64,000 nucleotides of DNA from Isoetes taiwanensis (lineage: Eukaryota; Streptophyta; Lycopodiopsida; Isoetales; Isoetaceae): contig JAJEKV010000124.1 in the NCBI GenBank assembly GCA_021234155.1, positions 2,129,094 through 2,193,093 on the forward strand, written 5' to 3'. This document shows, piece by piece, positions 53,730 through 64,000 of the stretch. Within the stretch, counting starts at the first letter, position 1; each line of letters begins with the position of its first letter. The notes under the pieces are model-generated. The model was not told where the DNA came from and made no database searches. It saw nothing but the letters and a program-made list of their open reading frames with translations. A program made the position numbers and the translations under genes.

Positions 53730-56464
53730 TTACAATGTTATTGGGAGACTGGCCATAATTTTTTCATGGGTCTCCTGTGAAATTTTGTACATGTCTGTGC
53801 CTTCTATTTTGTCCATATCAATTTTAGGATATCTTACCACATGGCTGTGCACGGAGGCTTCAGGTTGTTTAGTGAGCAACATGTACTTGAAATTACCCAA
53901 GAATTAGATAACCTCATGCACTCCAAATTTTTGCCCCCATCCATCTTTGTATGAATCTTCAAGTGTGCATTTGGGTTCTGTGCACTTGAGGATGTAGAAG
54001 TCCACACCCTCCTGAATTGTCTACCTCAAAGATTCACCGCAAAAATTGTCACCTACCTCTACCAAATTACTGATTCATTCATTGGCTTGTTCAAGAGTCT
54101 CCTTTTTCTTCTCAACTCCCCGGTTTTAAGTCAGTTACCTCCCACTTTCCAAATCTACCTGTATTGATGCAGAGTCCCAATTATGATCCATGCAAAACAA
54201 GCGTAAACGTGATGATGCATCTATGAGCAAGCCTGTTTGGTCTACTCCTCACGATGTCCGATCATGATGAATCTTCTTTGTGCCTTTAAGTGTTTCAATT
54301 TCATATTCTTCCATGTTTGCCACAACAAAGAAGTTCAATTTCCCAAAAATATCTTTTGATCTCATCCTGTTTCATCAACCGATAGATCTTTGAAATATGT
54401 ACAATGTAAATTTTACAATATCTTTAGCATGCCTCGGTTGCACACCATTGGGTTTGAGTTGTTCCTTACTTAGCGACCTTTTTGATAACAAAGACCAAGC
54501 ACCATCATGTTCACCTTTACCATGAGCAAGGGCAAAGTAGTTCCACACTATTTCCTTGTCATTCATTGTGAAGTACCCGCCTAAGAAAAAAAAAAAAAAA
54601 GGTTTTCCTCGACTTGAATTGTGATGAGCAACCATCACTCCAAACCCAATGCTTCTCATACTCTATTTCCTCGCTCCTTAAGCCATGCAACATGCTTTTG
54701 TAGGCGTTGTTCCACAAATAATGAGTCATGCACTTTATCATCGAAATGTAAAAGTGAGTCTCTTTTTATGATCTTCCTACCATTGTTGAGTCTATTCCCG
54801 ATCCGCTCCAATCTTACGTTCTTTTTTTTTCTTTTGGATGCGGTCTTCTTACATGCCGCACGAATAGGAATATCAACACTTTTGTCATGTCTATATGTTA
54901 TGTGAACAAGTATAGAAACTTGGTCCGTATGCCGCTGCATTGATCGGGCTCATTCGGATCTTGATGTTTGTAATTTTCTGCAAAGTCAATAATGTATACA
55001 ATTGTATCTTCCGGAAATGATGACACACAATCGCTTTTTAACTGATTGGCCTGCCAATGTGCTATGTAATTGTGTGGAACAAAATTTGATATTACCTTCT
55101 TCACATTCTCTTGAAACTCTTTGGGACTTCTCTCCTTACAGACTAATCTCAAGACAGTTTGTACCTCAAAGCCTTTCTTGGATCTCTGAATTCTACGTCA
55201 CGGTCCACAGGTTGCTTTTCAAATGTCTTCCAAGTAACTAGTACTAAACCCGTGCCATCCATTTCCTGTGGACATTTTCTAATTCTATCCAACCCACATT
55301 TTTTACACGCCAACATCAAGCAGTTATGATCAAACCACTCCTCATCATCACCTTTGCTGCAGACCACTTGTCTCCATAAATCACTGGTGCACTTGATTAT
55401 ATGCTCCTTGGCTGCACATTCTGGGCCAGGGCCACAAATCTCACAGTGGCAGTTGCAATTGTCATGAACTCCACCCGATTTTCTCAGGCTGTTCAATCCC
55501 TGCATGATGTATTCAAATTTCAAGTGGTAGATGCAACAAAGATGTATGCCTCTCTCTGACGATCCTCCTTACAAAACTTCGGTTTCAATCTCTCAAAAGT
55601 CTGCAATGCAATTTTGATATGAGGATTCTCCTCTCTAAACCTGAGGTAGAATTGCAACTGCAGGAAAATCGTGTGAATGCCAAATAAATGCTACAGGTAA
55701 TGAGCCCTACAATATAGGATGAATACTTACTTGGCTGACTTCAAGAAGGTGAATTGGATGTTCCATTCCTGTCTCTGATACATACCTCCTCACGTCTTTT
55801 CTTGTATGGAGAAACTCTTGTATTTTCTCGTCCCGAGAACTTGATAACAACTTCTCTATTGTAATCTAACATGCTATCCATCCGCTTCCTCCTCCCGAAC
55901 ATTGACCAAGGTCCTTCCCATTTGTTAACTTGCACCCTTCTTTGAAAAGCATTTGAAATTGTTTTTTTTTAAGGGATCTTTGAGCAATCTCGGCCACTTC
56001 GCTTTTGATTCAATGGCTTGACACCATTTGTACCTGCTGCTGCCATTATCAGGGTGGACTTCCTTGCACGAAGCATGTCATGATTCCTCTCATACTTATG
56101 TTCTTGCATTGTTTCCTTCAAATTCTTCACCATTTGCTCGGCCATAGTAACCTGCTTAGATTTCTTTATAGAAGCAATTGGTAAATCCCTTGCCCTCCAA
56201 AGAAGACTGTCAAGGATACGGCCTTTGTCATTGTCATCAACATTTGTACTAATTTGGTTGAATACTTCATAAATTTCTCCTGAAATTTCTCTTATTCTAC
56301 GATCACTCAATCTCAATTTCTTATTCTTCTTTGAAGGCGAATCTTTAGAAGGGGAATTCTTTCTTCATTGCTACCTTCTTTGCATACAATCTCTGCCTCT
56401 GATCTCTCTTCCTTGCTGCATCAATGGCTCTGTAAACTGAACGGGAAGAGGAATTGGGTTTCAT
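53730..56464 (-). pseudogene. Transposase-like gene (IIDFAENY / DGCSSQFKSR family), broken
   Basis: Minus-strand segments give one protein in order. A start at about 56464 (MKPNSSSRSVYRAIDAARKR) leads to a basic N-terminal part and ISGEIYEVFNQISTN (about 56260). A Cys-rich part follows (CNCHCEICGPGPEC and CLMLACKKC, 55460-55280), then the core: YIIDFAENY (about 54985), VWSDGCSSQFKSRK (about 54620) and ALAHGKGEHDGAWS (about 54530). A C-terminal part has YILKCTEPKCT and KDGWGQKFGVHEV (about 53980) and ends MASLPITL at 53730. Asp in FAENY, Asp in DGC..QFK and the GKGEHDG box are shared by a widespread transposase-like family of animals and plants, as I recall, and fit a DDE fold. Frames shift at least six times. 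Poly-T/A slips are visible at 54585 and 55963. Confidence 0.6.
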
Positions 56465-57429
56465 CTATCCCGGATTTCTGTGTATTGCAAAATTGGTGAG
56501 GGCAAATTGTTGAATTTTGGTTCAGGCAATTCTTGGAAACAATTAGTCCCTCCATTTTACTTGAATTCAAGATGGGTTAGCCCACCATCCACGAATATGG
56601 CGGGCTACAGGCATTCATGTTTCCGGCACCAAACAAGCTCGTGATTCTCTCAGCCTGTCATTTGACGGGCGCGCACCCTACATGTCAATTGATCAATCAC
56701 GCACGTGGTGTTTAAAACACGTTGATTTTAAGCACTTGTAAGCAGCGTCCGGACGGTGATTTCTGCTCGTATGTGTTGCCTTAATGCTTATTGCATATTA
56801 TTGATGCACTTTGCTAGGAATTGGTGTAGGGTTGCCAAGTTGTAAGAAGTTCCTTTCAAAAGGTATTGCTTTCCTTACTCTCTTCCTTGCAGCGATCGTC
56901 CCTCAAGCCCATCTCCCAATGTCTAGAATGCTAATATAGCAGTCAGATTTGCAGTGGGATTCAATCCAATTGAATGCATTTAGCATTAAGTTTCAAATAT
57001 TCTTATCCATAGCTTCAAATATTCCCAAGCCTTAGATTGACCCAATCCAAAGAACATGCCATCAATCATTAGCATCCCCAACACAAAGGAGCTCAGTTGT
57101 ACGATGCAAAATGCGTGCAGAGCTATAAATGCGTTTGGGACACAAAATTTTATCCGAAGCCATTGAACGCGCTTGGCCTTAATTTTTTTTTTTTAACACG
57201 TGTCAACATCATGGCTTCTCAAGCAAAGAAAAAATAGCATCAAAGGAATTTGGAATCAAACAAAAATTGTGTCTGCATTATATGTGTAGTGAAAAGGCCA
57301 TGACATTTCAACTAAAATGTGCAGCAAAAATTTAGGCACCATTGTTTCAAGTCAATCTAACACGTGCATCCTCTTTTCTTGCTAATGTAATGGCCTTTTT
57401 GATACGTTTGTTGCGCCTCCTTTTTGGGT
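56465..57429. other. No gene seen
   Basis: Non-coding. TTTTAAGCACTTGTAAGC at about 56728 is another copy of the recurring TAAGCACTT word and may lie near the right edge of the 49-57 kb module. No clear terminal inverted repeat was found by eye. Confidence 0.45.
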
Positions 57430-58244
57430 CCCATAGGCCGATTGGTCTCCATGGACGATAAAAACTCTACTCTACTCTACTCTACTCTACTCTACTCTAC
57501 TCTACTCTACTCTATGCTATTCTATTCTATCAAATGTAATAAAGCAGTGTATATGTATGTAAAATCTCATAGTTGCGTATTTAAAAATTACTTATCCTTG
57601 TTTGTAAAATGTGATGACCAAATGTTTATGGACAAGCAAAATGCGCATTATAATTTAGAACACCTTATTCTATACCTTAATCTGTATAGATCTCTGGCCA
57701 CTTTTATAGTCTAGACCTTTATTTGTATCGATCTCTGGCTATTTTCATAGGACATGCGTAGGCATAGATGCAAGTAGCAGATGACCAAAGAGAACCGTTT
57801 TGATGTTGCAGAAGTTGCATTTAATGATGTCTTACCAAATATGCTATTTTGCTCCTGCTTTTCTTTACTTCTATCAAATGATGCCTTAACCAACACACAT
57901 TGCTCTATGGTTTGGATGTTATATCTCCCAATGTCCATCAACATTGATAAGTCATGTAAATCTGGTTTCAAAAACTTGATTACATGACGACATCTATTTC
58001 CCACTTCTTGACAAATAGTTACTAAAGCTCGACAATGCCGAGCACCATAACTAGTTGTTATTCATCCCTAGACTCAACTAAAATTCATGAGTAAGTGGAA
58101 GCAACTTGGACATCTTCATGAATTTGTGCCCATTAGTGCATGGTTAAGGACATGCCATGTGTTCAAATGAATTCAATGGCCATAATAAATAGAATAGAAT
58201 AGAATAGATTTTTTATCATCCACGGAGACCAATTGGCCTATGGG
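57430..58244. mobile_element. 815-bp TIR element with pentamer satellites inside its ends
   Basis: The left end reads CCCATAGGCCGATTGGTCTC then CATGGACGATAAAAA. The right end is its reverse complement with three transitions over about 37 bp. Inside each TIR is a pentamer array: CTCTA about ten times on the left (57465-57515), then CTATT/TCTAT words; and AGAAT (its complement TCTAT) on the right (about 58188-58205). The interior has no transposase, so it is non-autonomous or a foldback-like element. Confidence 0.8.
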
Positions 58245-58246
58245 GG

Positions 58247-58305
58247 ACTGTCAGGATTAAAAAACCCCCGACCCAAAGGTTTTTCGGGGGAAAAAACTTA
58301 GCAGT
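58247..58305 (-). other. Conserved hairpin motif, copy C
   Basis: The minus strand reads ACTGCTAAGTTTTTTCCCCC, then GAAAAACCTTTGGGTCGGGG, then GTTTTTTAATCCTGACAGT. ACTG and CAGT pair as the outer stem. The inner sequence matches copies A (37669) and B (42139). It directly abuts the TIR element. Confidence 0.65.
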
Positions 58306-58439
58306 AATAAGTATGCTGATACACTGTACAATTATATAGGACAATTCAATACTGTCCCAGGGGGGCACAATTGAGTCCGTGCATCCATAACCTCCTAGAG
58401 GTATGATCCCAACAAGCCCACGGACGCTGTATTCAATAA

Positions 58440-58634
58440 TCATGCAACGACTGGCCGAACATACCGCGCTCGGATATGGGCAAACACTGGGCAGATCTGG
58501 AGGCCATGACATTCATCTTCAATGGCGCCCTGGTGGCAACACTGACAAAGCCTTTCCTTCTGTGCTTCCCGAGTCCAACGCCCTGTCTCAATGTAGAGAC
58601 GATGTGCACCCATGCGAATTGAAGCTATAATAAA
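58440..58634 (-). pseudogene. LINE-type reverse transcriptase C-terminal Cys/His fragment
   Basis: The minus strand reads IIASIRMGAHRLYIETGRW, then RLCQCCHQGAIEDECHGLQI, then CPVFAHIRARY and a stop. The pattern RxG.H.L.IE.GRW...ERLC..C..G.IEDE.H.L..C is the C-terminal zinc-knuckle tail common in non-LTR retrotransposon polyproteins. Only about 60 codons are left. The conserved hairpin (58247-58305) lies downstream in this orientation and may be part of its 3' region. Confidence 0.65.
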
Positions 58635-59825
58635 GCAAAGTATAGGAGCCTATTCTTCTTTCATTTCCTAAGACATTATTTCAAAAATTCATCTTTCACG
58701 AGGCTTCTTTACCTTAGAATATGCAATTACAAAGTCGGAAGGAGAAGGAGAAGGAGAAGGAGAAGGAGAAGGAGAAGGAGAAGGAGAAGCAATTTTGTCG
58801 TCATGGTAGCATAACAATTTCAAAAGTCCATGAAGCTCCTCTAGACTTCCATCATGGGTATCATGATTTAAAATATTTCTGCGTAGAAAATACCAAGAAT
58901 TGGCTTGACATTAGCTTGCAATTAGCCTGATTTTAGGCCTTGGAAAGGAGCTGCAAAGTCAGTGATGACACACAACATGTGAACTGAGAATATCCCTTAA
59001 CAAGTCTTCAAAGGATCTCCACCAAAGACATCCTGCTCTTGCAAGATAATAATCAAGGTAAGAACTTCAAGGCTTACAGCTTAACCCATCATAACAATCT
59101 TAAAGTCAGTTTGTATAAAATATTAGTTGGAAAACTAGCTATATCTTCAAAGCTATGAGATTCATTTAAAAAGAAGTAAAGCCACAATTGCTTGTCATTC
59201 AAATATTATTACAAAAGAAACCATACTGCAAAAGGCCTACTCAACTTTAACCATTTGCTTAAATCTCTTCCTCCGTTGATGAAATATAGAAAGATCTAAT
59301 GCTTTAAAACCAGGACATGTCGTATTTAGGTGCAACATAGCCACTTTATAATTGCAAGGAGAAACAATTTGGTTTGTGCAAATGTGCTAGAGAAAAATCT
59401 TCGTTATGAACACTTGCACCATATTGTTCAAAAGCACCAAACTCCATTGGACCTACCAGATAAATCTTAGCAATGCCTACTTACTTTTATCATTTGCTTT
59501 AATATTTCCAGTTCAACTATTAGTTCATGGCAATCTTCAATTTGTGATGGCAATTCCCCTAAGAAGCTAAATATGAAGCTATATATTCTAGAGATCGTGC
59601 TAGCAATTAAACAACATGAATTCTTTTAAGATACCTGACATGCAGTGATGACGATGATGATGTCCACGCCGTATACATTGATTCACAACCAAAAAAAAAA
59701 CCTTGTTGGAAATGAAATGGAGCATGACATGACACTTGGATCAGGTTTTGTGGCAGACAAGAAATGCATGCACAAAAGAAATGTGAATAAAAGCACGAAA
59801 CCAATAACAAAGATGGTAACAGCAG
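58635..59825. other. Upstream region of the oleosin gene, with GGAGAA microsatellite
   Basis: A GGAGAA hexamer repeats about eight times at 58739-58788. It makes a Lys-Glu run in a short open frame that I do not count as a gene. The rest is non-coding, and I could not pick out a definite TATA box for the oleosin gene. Confidence 0.6.
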
Positions 59826-60296
59826 ATGGAAGCAACAAGAGAAGCAGGAATTAGAGGGCAAGAAAAAGCCCAAAGCATGGTGCACAAGATTGCCTCCAAA
59901 GCGCCCACTTCTAGACAATTTCTCAGACTTGTTATATTCAGTGCAGCATTGCTATCAATGCTTGCCCTAGTCGGCCTCATGCTTTCTGCATCTGCAGTTA
60001 CGCTCCTGCTTGCTACACCCATGTTCTTGTTTCTCAGTCCTGTGCTTTTCCCTCTTGGAATATTTTTGTTTATGATTACAGGAGGTTTCTTATCTGCTGA
60101 GGCTACCTTTGTTGCCTTCACTTCTGCATTGTCTTGGGTTTACAATTACATAAAAGGAAGACATCCTGTTGGATCTGATCAGATTGATGCTGCCAAGACT
60201 CGCATTCTGGATACTGCACACCATGTCAAGGGAATCGCTCAGGATTATGGCTCGCATGTTACCTCCAAAGCTCATGAATTAGCTCCCCACTCTTGA
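59826..60296 (+). CDS. Oleosin
   Basis: This intact 156-residue protein has the oleosin plan: a short polar N-terminal arm (1-33, MEATREAGIRGQEKAQ), a long unbroken hydrophobic hairpin (about 34-105), and an amphipathic C-terminal part (106-156). The diagnostic proline knot, P-X5-S-P-X3-P, is present in ATPMFLFLSPVLFPLG (about 68-83). Oleosins coat oil bodies (lipid droplets), with the hairpin inserted in the triacylglycerol core and the knot turning it. Length is at the lower end of the family. A single exon from ATG 59826 (in an AGCAGATGG context) gives the normal length, so the start is likely right. It is the only clearly intact cellular gene of known role here. Its neighbours are repeats. 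Confidence 0.92.
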   Translation: MEATREAGIRGQEKAQSMVHKIASKAPTSRQFLRLVIFSAALLSMLALVGLMLSASAVTLLLATPMFLFLSPVLFPLGIFLFMITGGFLSAEATFVAFTSALSWVYNYIKGRHPVGSDQIDAAKTRILDTAHHVKGIAQDYGSHVTSKAHELAPHS

Positions 60297-61203
60297 CCTG
60301 GTTTGTTCCTTGGCATAGATTTATTATAGATTTATGTTGTGTGTTACACTGTCAAATTTTTCTTGTTTACTATCATTTTTAATAAGAGATATTACATGAT
60401 CATGAATTATTTCTTGTTGCTGTAATGTTTAATGTGAATTAGAAACAGCCTTTGCTGTGTGAGATGTCAATTCATGGTATTATACAACCTGTCATTCTGT
60501 TAGAGATTGAACCTCAGCCAAGGTGCATGCAAACAGTGCAATTGGTTTGCGTACCATATAATTGTTGAGGCAAGAGCATTGATTTATGGTAGATTAGATA
60601 GCAGTTGATACGTTTCACTTAAGCTTTGACAGATAGCCTAAAGTTGCTAGTCCCATATTTCTGCCATTGAAGGTAACAGGGAAGCTTTCAGATATGTACA
60701 CATCGATCAATGGCCATGGATACTTATTGATTGATTAGAACATGGTCTAATTATATTTTCTTGAGTGACTTAATCAGAGTAATCTTTTGTTTTTCTGTGG
60801 GAGTCCTTGGATTTTTTTTTTCTTGCCTTTAATTCAATGACTTCCAGATTCAACTCCAGCAGCTTCATTTGGAAGCTTCTCTATAGTTTGCAGGAATATG
60901 CTTCTCTATTATGCACCTAGATTGTTGAAAACTAGATTGAGATAACACAAGCACAATTAGAGAATTGTATTGATCAGGTTGGTCGATTGGAGAAAGCCCC
61001 AACTGTATCTATATATAGATGATTTTTTAGGACCACAACCGTCTGTAATGATCATGATCCAAATTTTAAATCATGTAGTTATTGCCTCAAGCCCTTTCAT
61101 GCTTGGTCCAGTCGTCATTCTGCCTTAAGACATTTTCTATTGGAAGGCCAACTTGTGCTGGTACAAATGAACGTAACCATTTTCAGCCACTGTATACTGA
61201 GCG
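60297..61203. other. 3' flank of oleosin, no gene
   Basis: AATAAGAG near 60379 could serve as a poly(A) signal about 85 bp after the oleosin stop. No other gene seen. Confidence 0.5.
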
Positions 61204-61320
61204 AGCAGATTTATGCAAACACCTAAGAAATTTCACTGGATAGCTGCTAAACGAATTTTGTCCTATTTATAAGGTGCTATGCATGGAAGTATTATGTACC
61301 ATAAACAGGAACACACAGAC
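61204..61320 (+). pseudogene. Ty1/copia polyprotein fragment (RT/RNase H boundary)
   Basis: The frame reads SRFMQTPKKFHWIAAKRILS, YL, a stop, then GAMHGSIMYHKQEHTD. This matches the conserved copia segment SRFM..P...HW.AAKRILRYLKGT..YGI.Y. Only about 39 codons are visible, with one stop (TAA 61270-61272). Confidence 0.8.
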
Positions 61321-62170
61321 CTTTTGCTGTCCAGATGCACTTTGATTGACTTTTGCAAGTTCTGAGTACTACTGAAGTAGAAATCAAGGCACCCACCATG
61401 GTACTTGAGGAAATGATCTGGGTTCTTCATTAGTTTCAGATTTTACAGCTCCCAGCTAGGTCAGCTAAATTATTTTTTGACAATCTGGGGCTTGACCTAA
61501 CTATTTGTTGAAATTCTGGGCTATAGCTCTTACCAAGACTTCAAATATTATTTCCCCACTAATCATTTCGATATGCAAGTTGTTTTATAAGAGAGCAGCT
61601 GCATCAGTCAATTTTACACCTTCAATATTGCACAACATCAATGCAGCATGTAGATAAGATGATTAAGCCTCTCACAGGTTCAAATTTACTTTCAACAGAT
61701 GAAGTTCTTTGGGTCCAGAGTCTGACAGGTTCAAAATTACTTTCAACAGAAAAAGCTCTTTAAGGGTCCAGAGTCACAGCCAAACATCATTGTGTAATTT
61801 ATCAGTTATCCACGTTTTTTAGTTACTCTTCCTCTTGTTAAGTTAACAGTAATGTTTCGGAAGCAGCGTTGTTAAGAAATATTACTCTAACTCACTTCAC
61901 AATGTTTTCCCATCAGTAAAGTATGTTTTCTCCCTTTCAAGGTTTTCCTGTGACATCCTAAACATAAGAATTTTCTTATACGGAGTTTTTACATATCCCA
62001 ATTATATTTGTTATGATAGCACATTTATGCTTCTAATGCAGTTATACCTGGCCTCATAATGCAATGGCCTAATTGTTTAAATCGACTCATAGAAGAGAAA
62101 TTACCCACAGATAGGTATAAACAGTCATGCAAAGGAAAAACCTTATCTACATTAGTAATACAGCCTTATG
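61321..62170. other. No gene seen; short duplication
   Basis: CACAGGTTCAAATTTACTTTCAACAG and GACAGGTTCAAAATTACTTTCAACAG (near 61674 and 61724) are a direct duplication of about 50 bp. No other structure. Confidence 0.5.
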
Positions 62171-62173
62171 TGA

Positions 62174-62520
62174 GTAGACGGTGGGATGGCTCCTGGCATA
62201 GGAACAGGATTGAACCGGCATAGCAACAGTTCTCTTCTTATCCACTGTTTATGAGGGAAAAATATACATACCTGTAATTTCTTGATTTGGAATCACATAA
62301 AAAAATCAACAAACAGGATTGAACCGGCATAGCAACAGTTCTCTTCTTATCCACTGTTTATGAGGGAAAAATATACATACCTGTAATTTCTTGATTTGGA
62401 ATCACATAAAAAATCAACAATATCCGATCCAGATTGACCCAGACAAGGGCCTGTTATAGACGGTCGGATGACTCCCGGCAAAGGAAAGTAGACGGTTGGA
62501 TGACTCCGGCAAAGGAATAG
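62174..62520. repeat. 109-bp tandem duplication and AGACGGT repeats
   Basis: AACAGGATTGAACCGGCATA starts two almost identical units (62203-62311 and 62312-62419). Around them AGACGGT(G/C/T)GGATG(A/G)CTCC recurs three times (about 62176, 62458 and 62491). Confidence 0.85.
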
Positions 62521-63110
62521 TATTCAGTCCTTAGAAAAGAAAACAAGGTGCTGCGCACGGAGGGTTGCCCTCCATAGATGGAGGGTGAAGTGGCTTAATC
62601 ATAGTTCAAAGTCATGTTTTGACAATCAATTCAAGGCAGAAAAGCAAGGATAGGAAAAGGAAAAGTGGTAGAAAGAATCTAAACCCTAGAGCATTTTGTT
62701 TCAGAAACAGAGCATTCTATTCAAGAGCAAAAGCAATTTCTATTCAAGAGCAAAAGCAATGGTAGAAGCGAAATCCTACCTGGTTCTATACATCTGATCT
62801 TACCAGTTCCTCCCTCTGTTCTTGCTAAGCGGAATCGATGGGCCAATTTCCTTTCCGTGATGTAGAAGGATGCTAGTGGCGCAATGTAAAATACATGCCG
62901 TAAAAAATTGGTCGACCCAACTTCTATTTTGTGACAGCTTTAAAAGATTTTAAGAAATGTATTCTGTTCTAATCTACTCTCTTAAATATTATTGATCTAC
63001 TTCTCGTTACAACTAAACAAACATCAAAGATCAGGTATATTTCTTGACAAGTATGTTATTGTACATGTACATACATTGTTTTCATTAAGTTGTAAATATC
63101 AAATGCACAT
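62521..63110. other. No gene seen
   Basis: TCTATTCAAGAGCAAAAGCAA is duplicated (about 62708 and 62730). Otherwise nothing recognised. Confidence 0.5.
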
Positions 63111-63119
63111 TAATCCTCA

Positions 63120-64000
63120 AGCTCTTTAATGGAGATCCATACAAACCAAAGATTGGCGGCATAGCTAGATGCATTGAAGTTAGCCGTAACACCAACCGAG
63201 GTATTTTGCCACTCAATTTATTGCATGACAGTCCGTAAAATTTAGCAAATTATTCAGCCCTTGCAATCCGCAGATATGCATGTGATCTTGTTGTATCTCA
63301 AATCAAGCCACACCAAGTTCCACAAACCGCCGATCCTCCTTAATTGGACCAAAGAGGGAGTTACTAGATGCATACAGTTCCTCCAAAGCTAGAACGAGAG
63401 CCTCATAGAGGGCGGAAATGAGCCTGAATCCATTCTTCCCGAAATCAATATATGTTAGTTTCGGCCATTTTGTTGAATATATCGAATTGGACCGAAAGCC
63501 CCGTGTATGATACCCACAAAACTTCCAAAGGATTTTAGGCCTTTGAATGAGGCGGTGGATTGTACCAATTATGCCGATTGTTGTGGAGGGCCAAAATCTT
63601 CGTGACTTGATATGTTACCTAACGTCTTCGGGCAATGGCCCCAAGTAGATTGTTGTAGTTTAGCCGCAAAGATTTGGAGCTTTTATAAATCTCCCAAATA
63701 CAAGGTGAATGCTCCCCTTTAAGAAATTTGGTTCCGCATTTTAAGGTCTCTAGATTCTTCAAAGAACCCCAATGTCACTTTAATGGTGCCGAATAATTCG
63801 TTGGAACCTAGAGATAACTCTTGGAGATTTGTTAGGTTGCCTAATCCCTAATAGAGACCGGAAGCTTAACCCTATATAAATTAAGAATTTCAAAATTGGC
63901 AAGCTTGGAAAAATCTGATGGAAAAACACCGCCAAGCCCACACAAATCTTCCCCATCTGTGGAACTTGTACAAGACAGATCCAAGTGTTTGAGATTAGAA
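63120..64000 (-). pseudogene. Leucine-rich-repeat receptor-like protein fragment, broken
   Basis: The minus strand, entering from beyond the window edge, reads LRR pieces separated by stops and shifts: NLKHLDLSC, GGVFPSDFSKLANFEILNLY, LRLNYNNLLGPLPEDV, LTYIDFGKNGF and LEELYASSNSLFGPI. The L..L.L..N...G.(I/L)P rhythm is the plant extracellular LRR type found in receptor kinases and receptor-like proteins. No kinase or membrane segment is visible in this window. The gene is decayed, and its 5' part would lie at coordinates above 64000. Confidence 0.65.

Noticed and set aside
58721-58930. Lys-Glu repeat protein
   Set aside because: It is only a translation of the GGAGAA microsatellite, with no conserved flanks.
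1-64000. CRISPR arrays, bacterial operons or riboswitches
   Set aside because: The direct repeats present are satellites, transposon ends or local duplications. Intron-like splice sites and plant protein families show the sequence is eukaryotic.

Overview
This window is nuclear DNA of a land plant. The evidence is an oleosin gene, F-box/kelch, LRR and receptor-like-kinase fragments, plant DUF7722- and DUF8039-type remnants, and plant-type Ty3/gypsy and Ty1/copia sequence. DUF7869-type and FAENY-motif transposase-like genes, an FCP1-like gene and the very low density of intact genes hint at a large, repeat-rich, perhaps non-angiosperm genome (fern, moss, lycophyte or gymnosperm). The species is not determined. 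No prokaryotic features, rRNA genes, intact tRNA genes or CRISPR arrays were seen.

Layout. 1-15 kb: a broken DUF7722-type gene, decayed repeats, a broken DUF8039-type fragment, a near-perfect 93-nt palindrome, two copies of a minus-strand promoter-like segment, a decayed acidic-protein gene, a 365-bp TIR element, and a 10-bp satellite that has drifted into an in-register heat-shock-element array. 14.7-15.2 kb: a tRNA-derived SINE-like head and a tandem repeat. 15.5-18.35 kb: a broken DUF7869-type transposase-like gene. 18.54-27.95 kb: a 5'-truncated Ty3/gypsy element (gag zinc knuckles, protease, RT, RNase H, integrase). Between pol and the 3' LTR it carries about 4 kb of accessory coding sequence: an antisense Cys-rich ORF with its own TATA box, a sense coiled-coil ORF, and a second globular sense ORF. 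A second, fuller LTR of the same family lies at 28.63 kb.

30.7-35.1 kb holds kinase remnants, including one intact ORF that lacks all three kinase catalytic motifs, and an F-box/kelch fragment. 35.3-42.8 kb is rich in structured repeats: an array of GGTATAAATTTATACC palindromes, an RY-motif cluster, a SINE-like tandem array that turns into inverted copies, and hairpin repeats. 42.96-48.07 kb is a non-coding block bounded by two nearly identical 160-bp LTR-like segments. 49-56.5 kb groups an FCP1/HAD-phosphatase-like gene (+), a two-exon acidic protein gene (-) and a transposase-like gene (-). The acidic protein is related to the decayed copy at 8 kb, so the group may be a transposon-borne module. 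57.4-58.6 kb is an 815-bp TIR element with pentamer satellites and a LINE fragment. The best ordinary cellular gene is the oleosin at 59.8-60.3 kb. The window ends in a broken LRR gene on the minus strand.

Most protein-like segments are interrupted by stops or frame changes, as expected of decaying transposons. All family names come from reading motifs by eye, without database searches.
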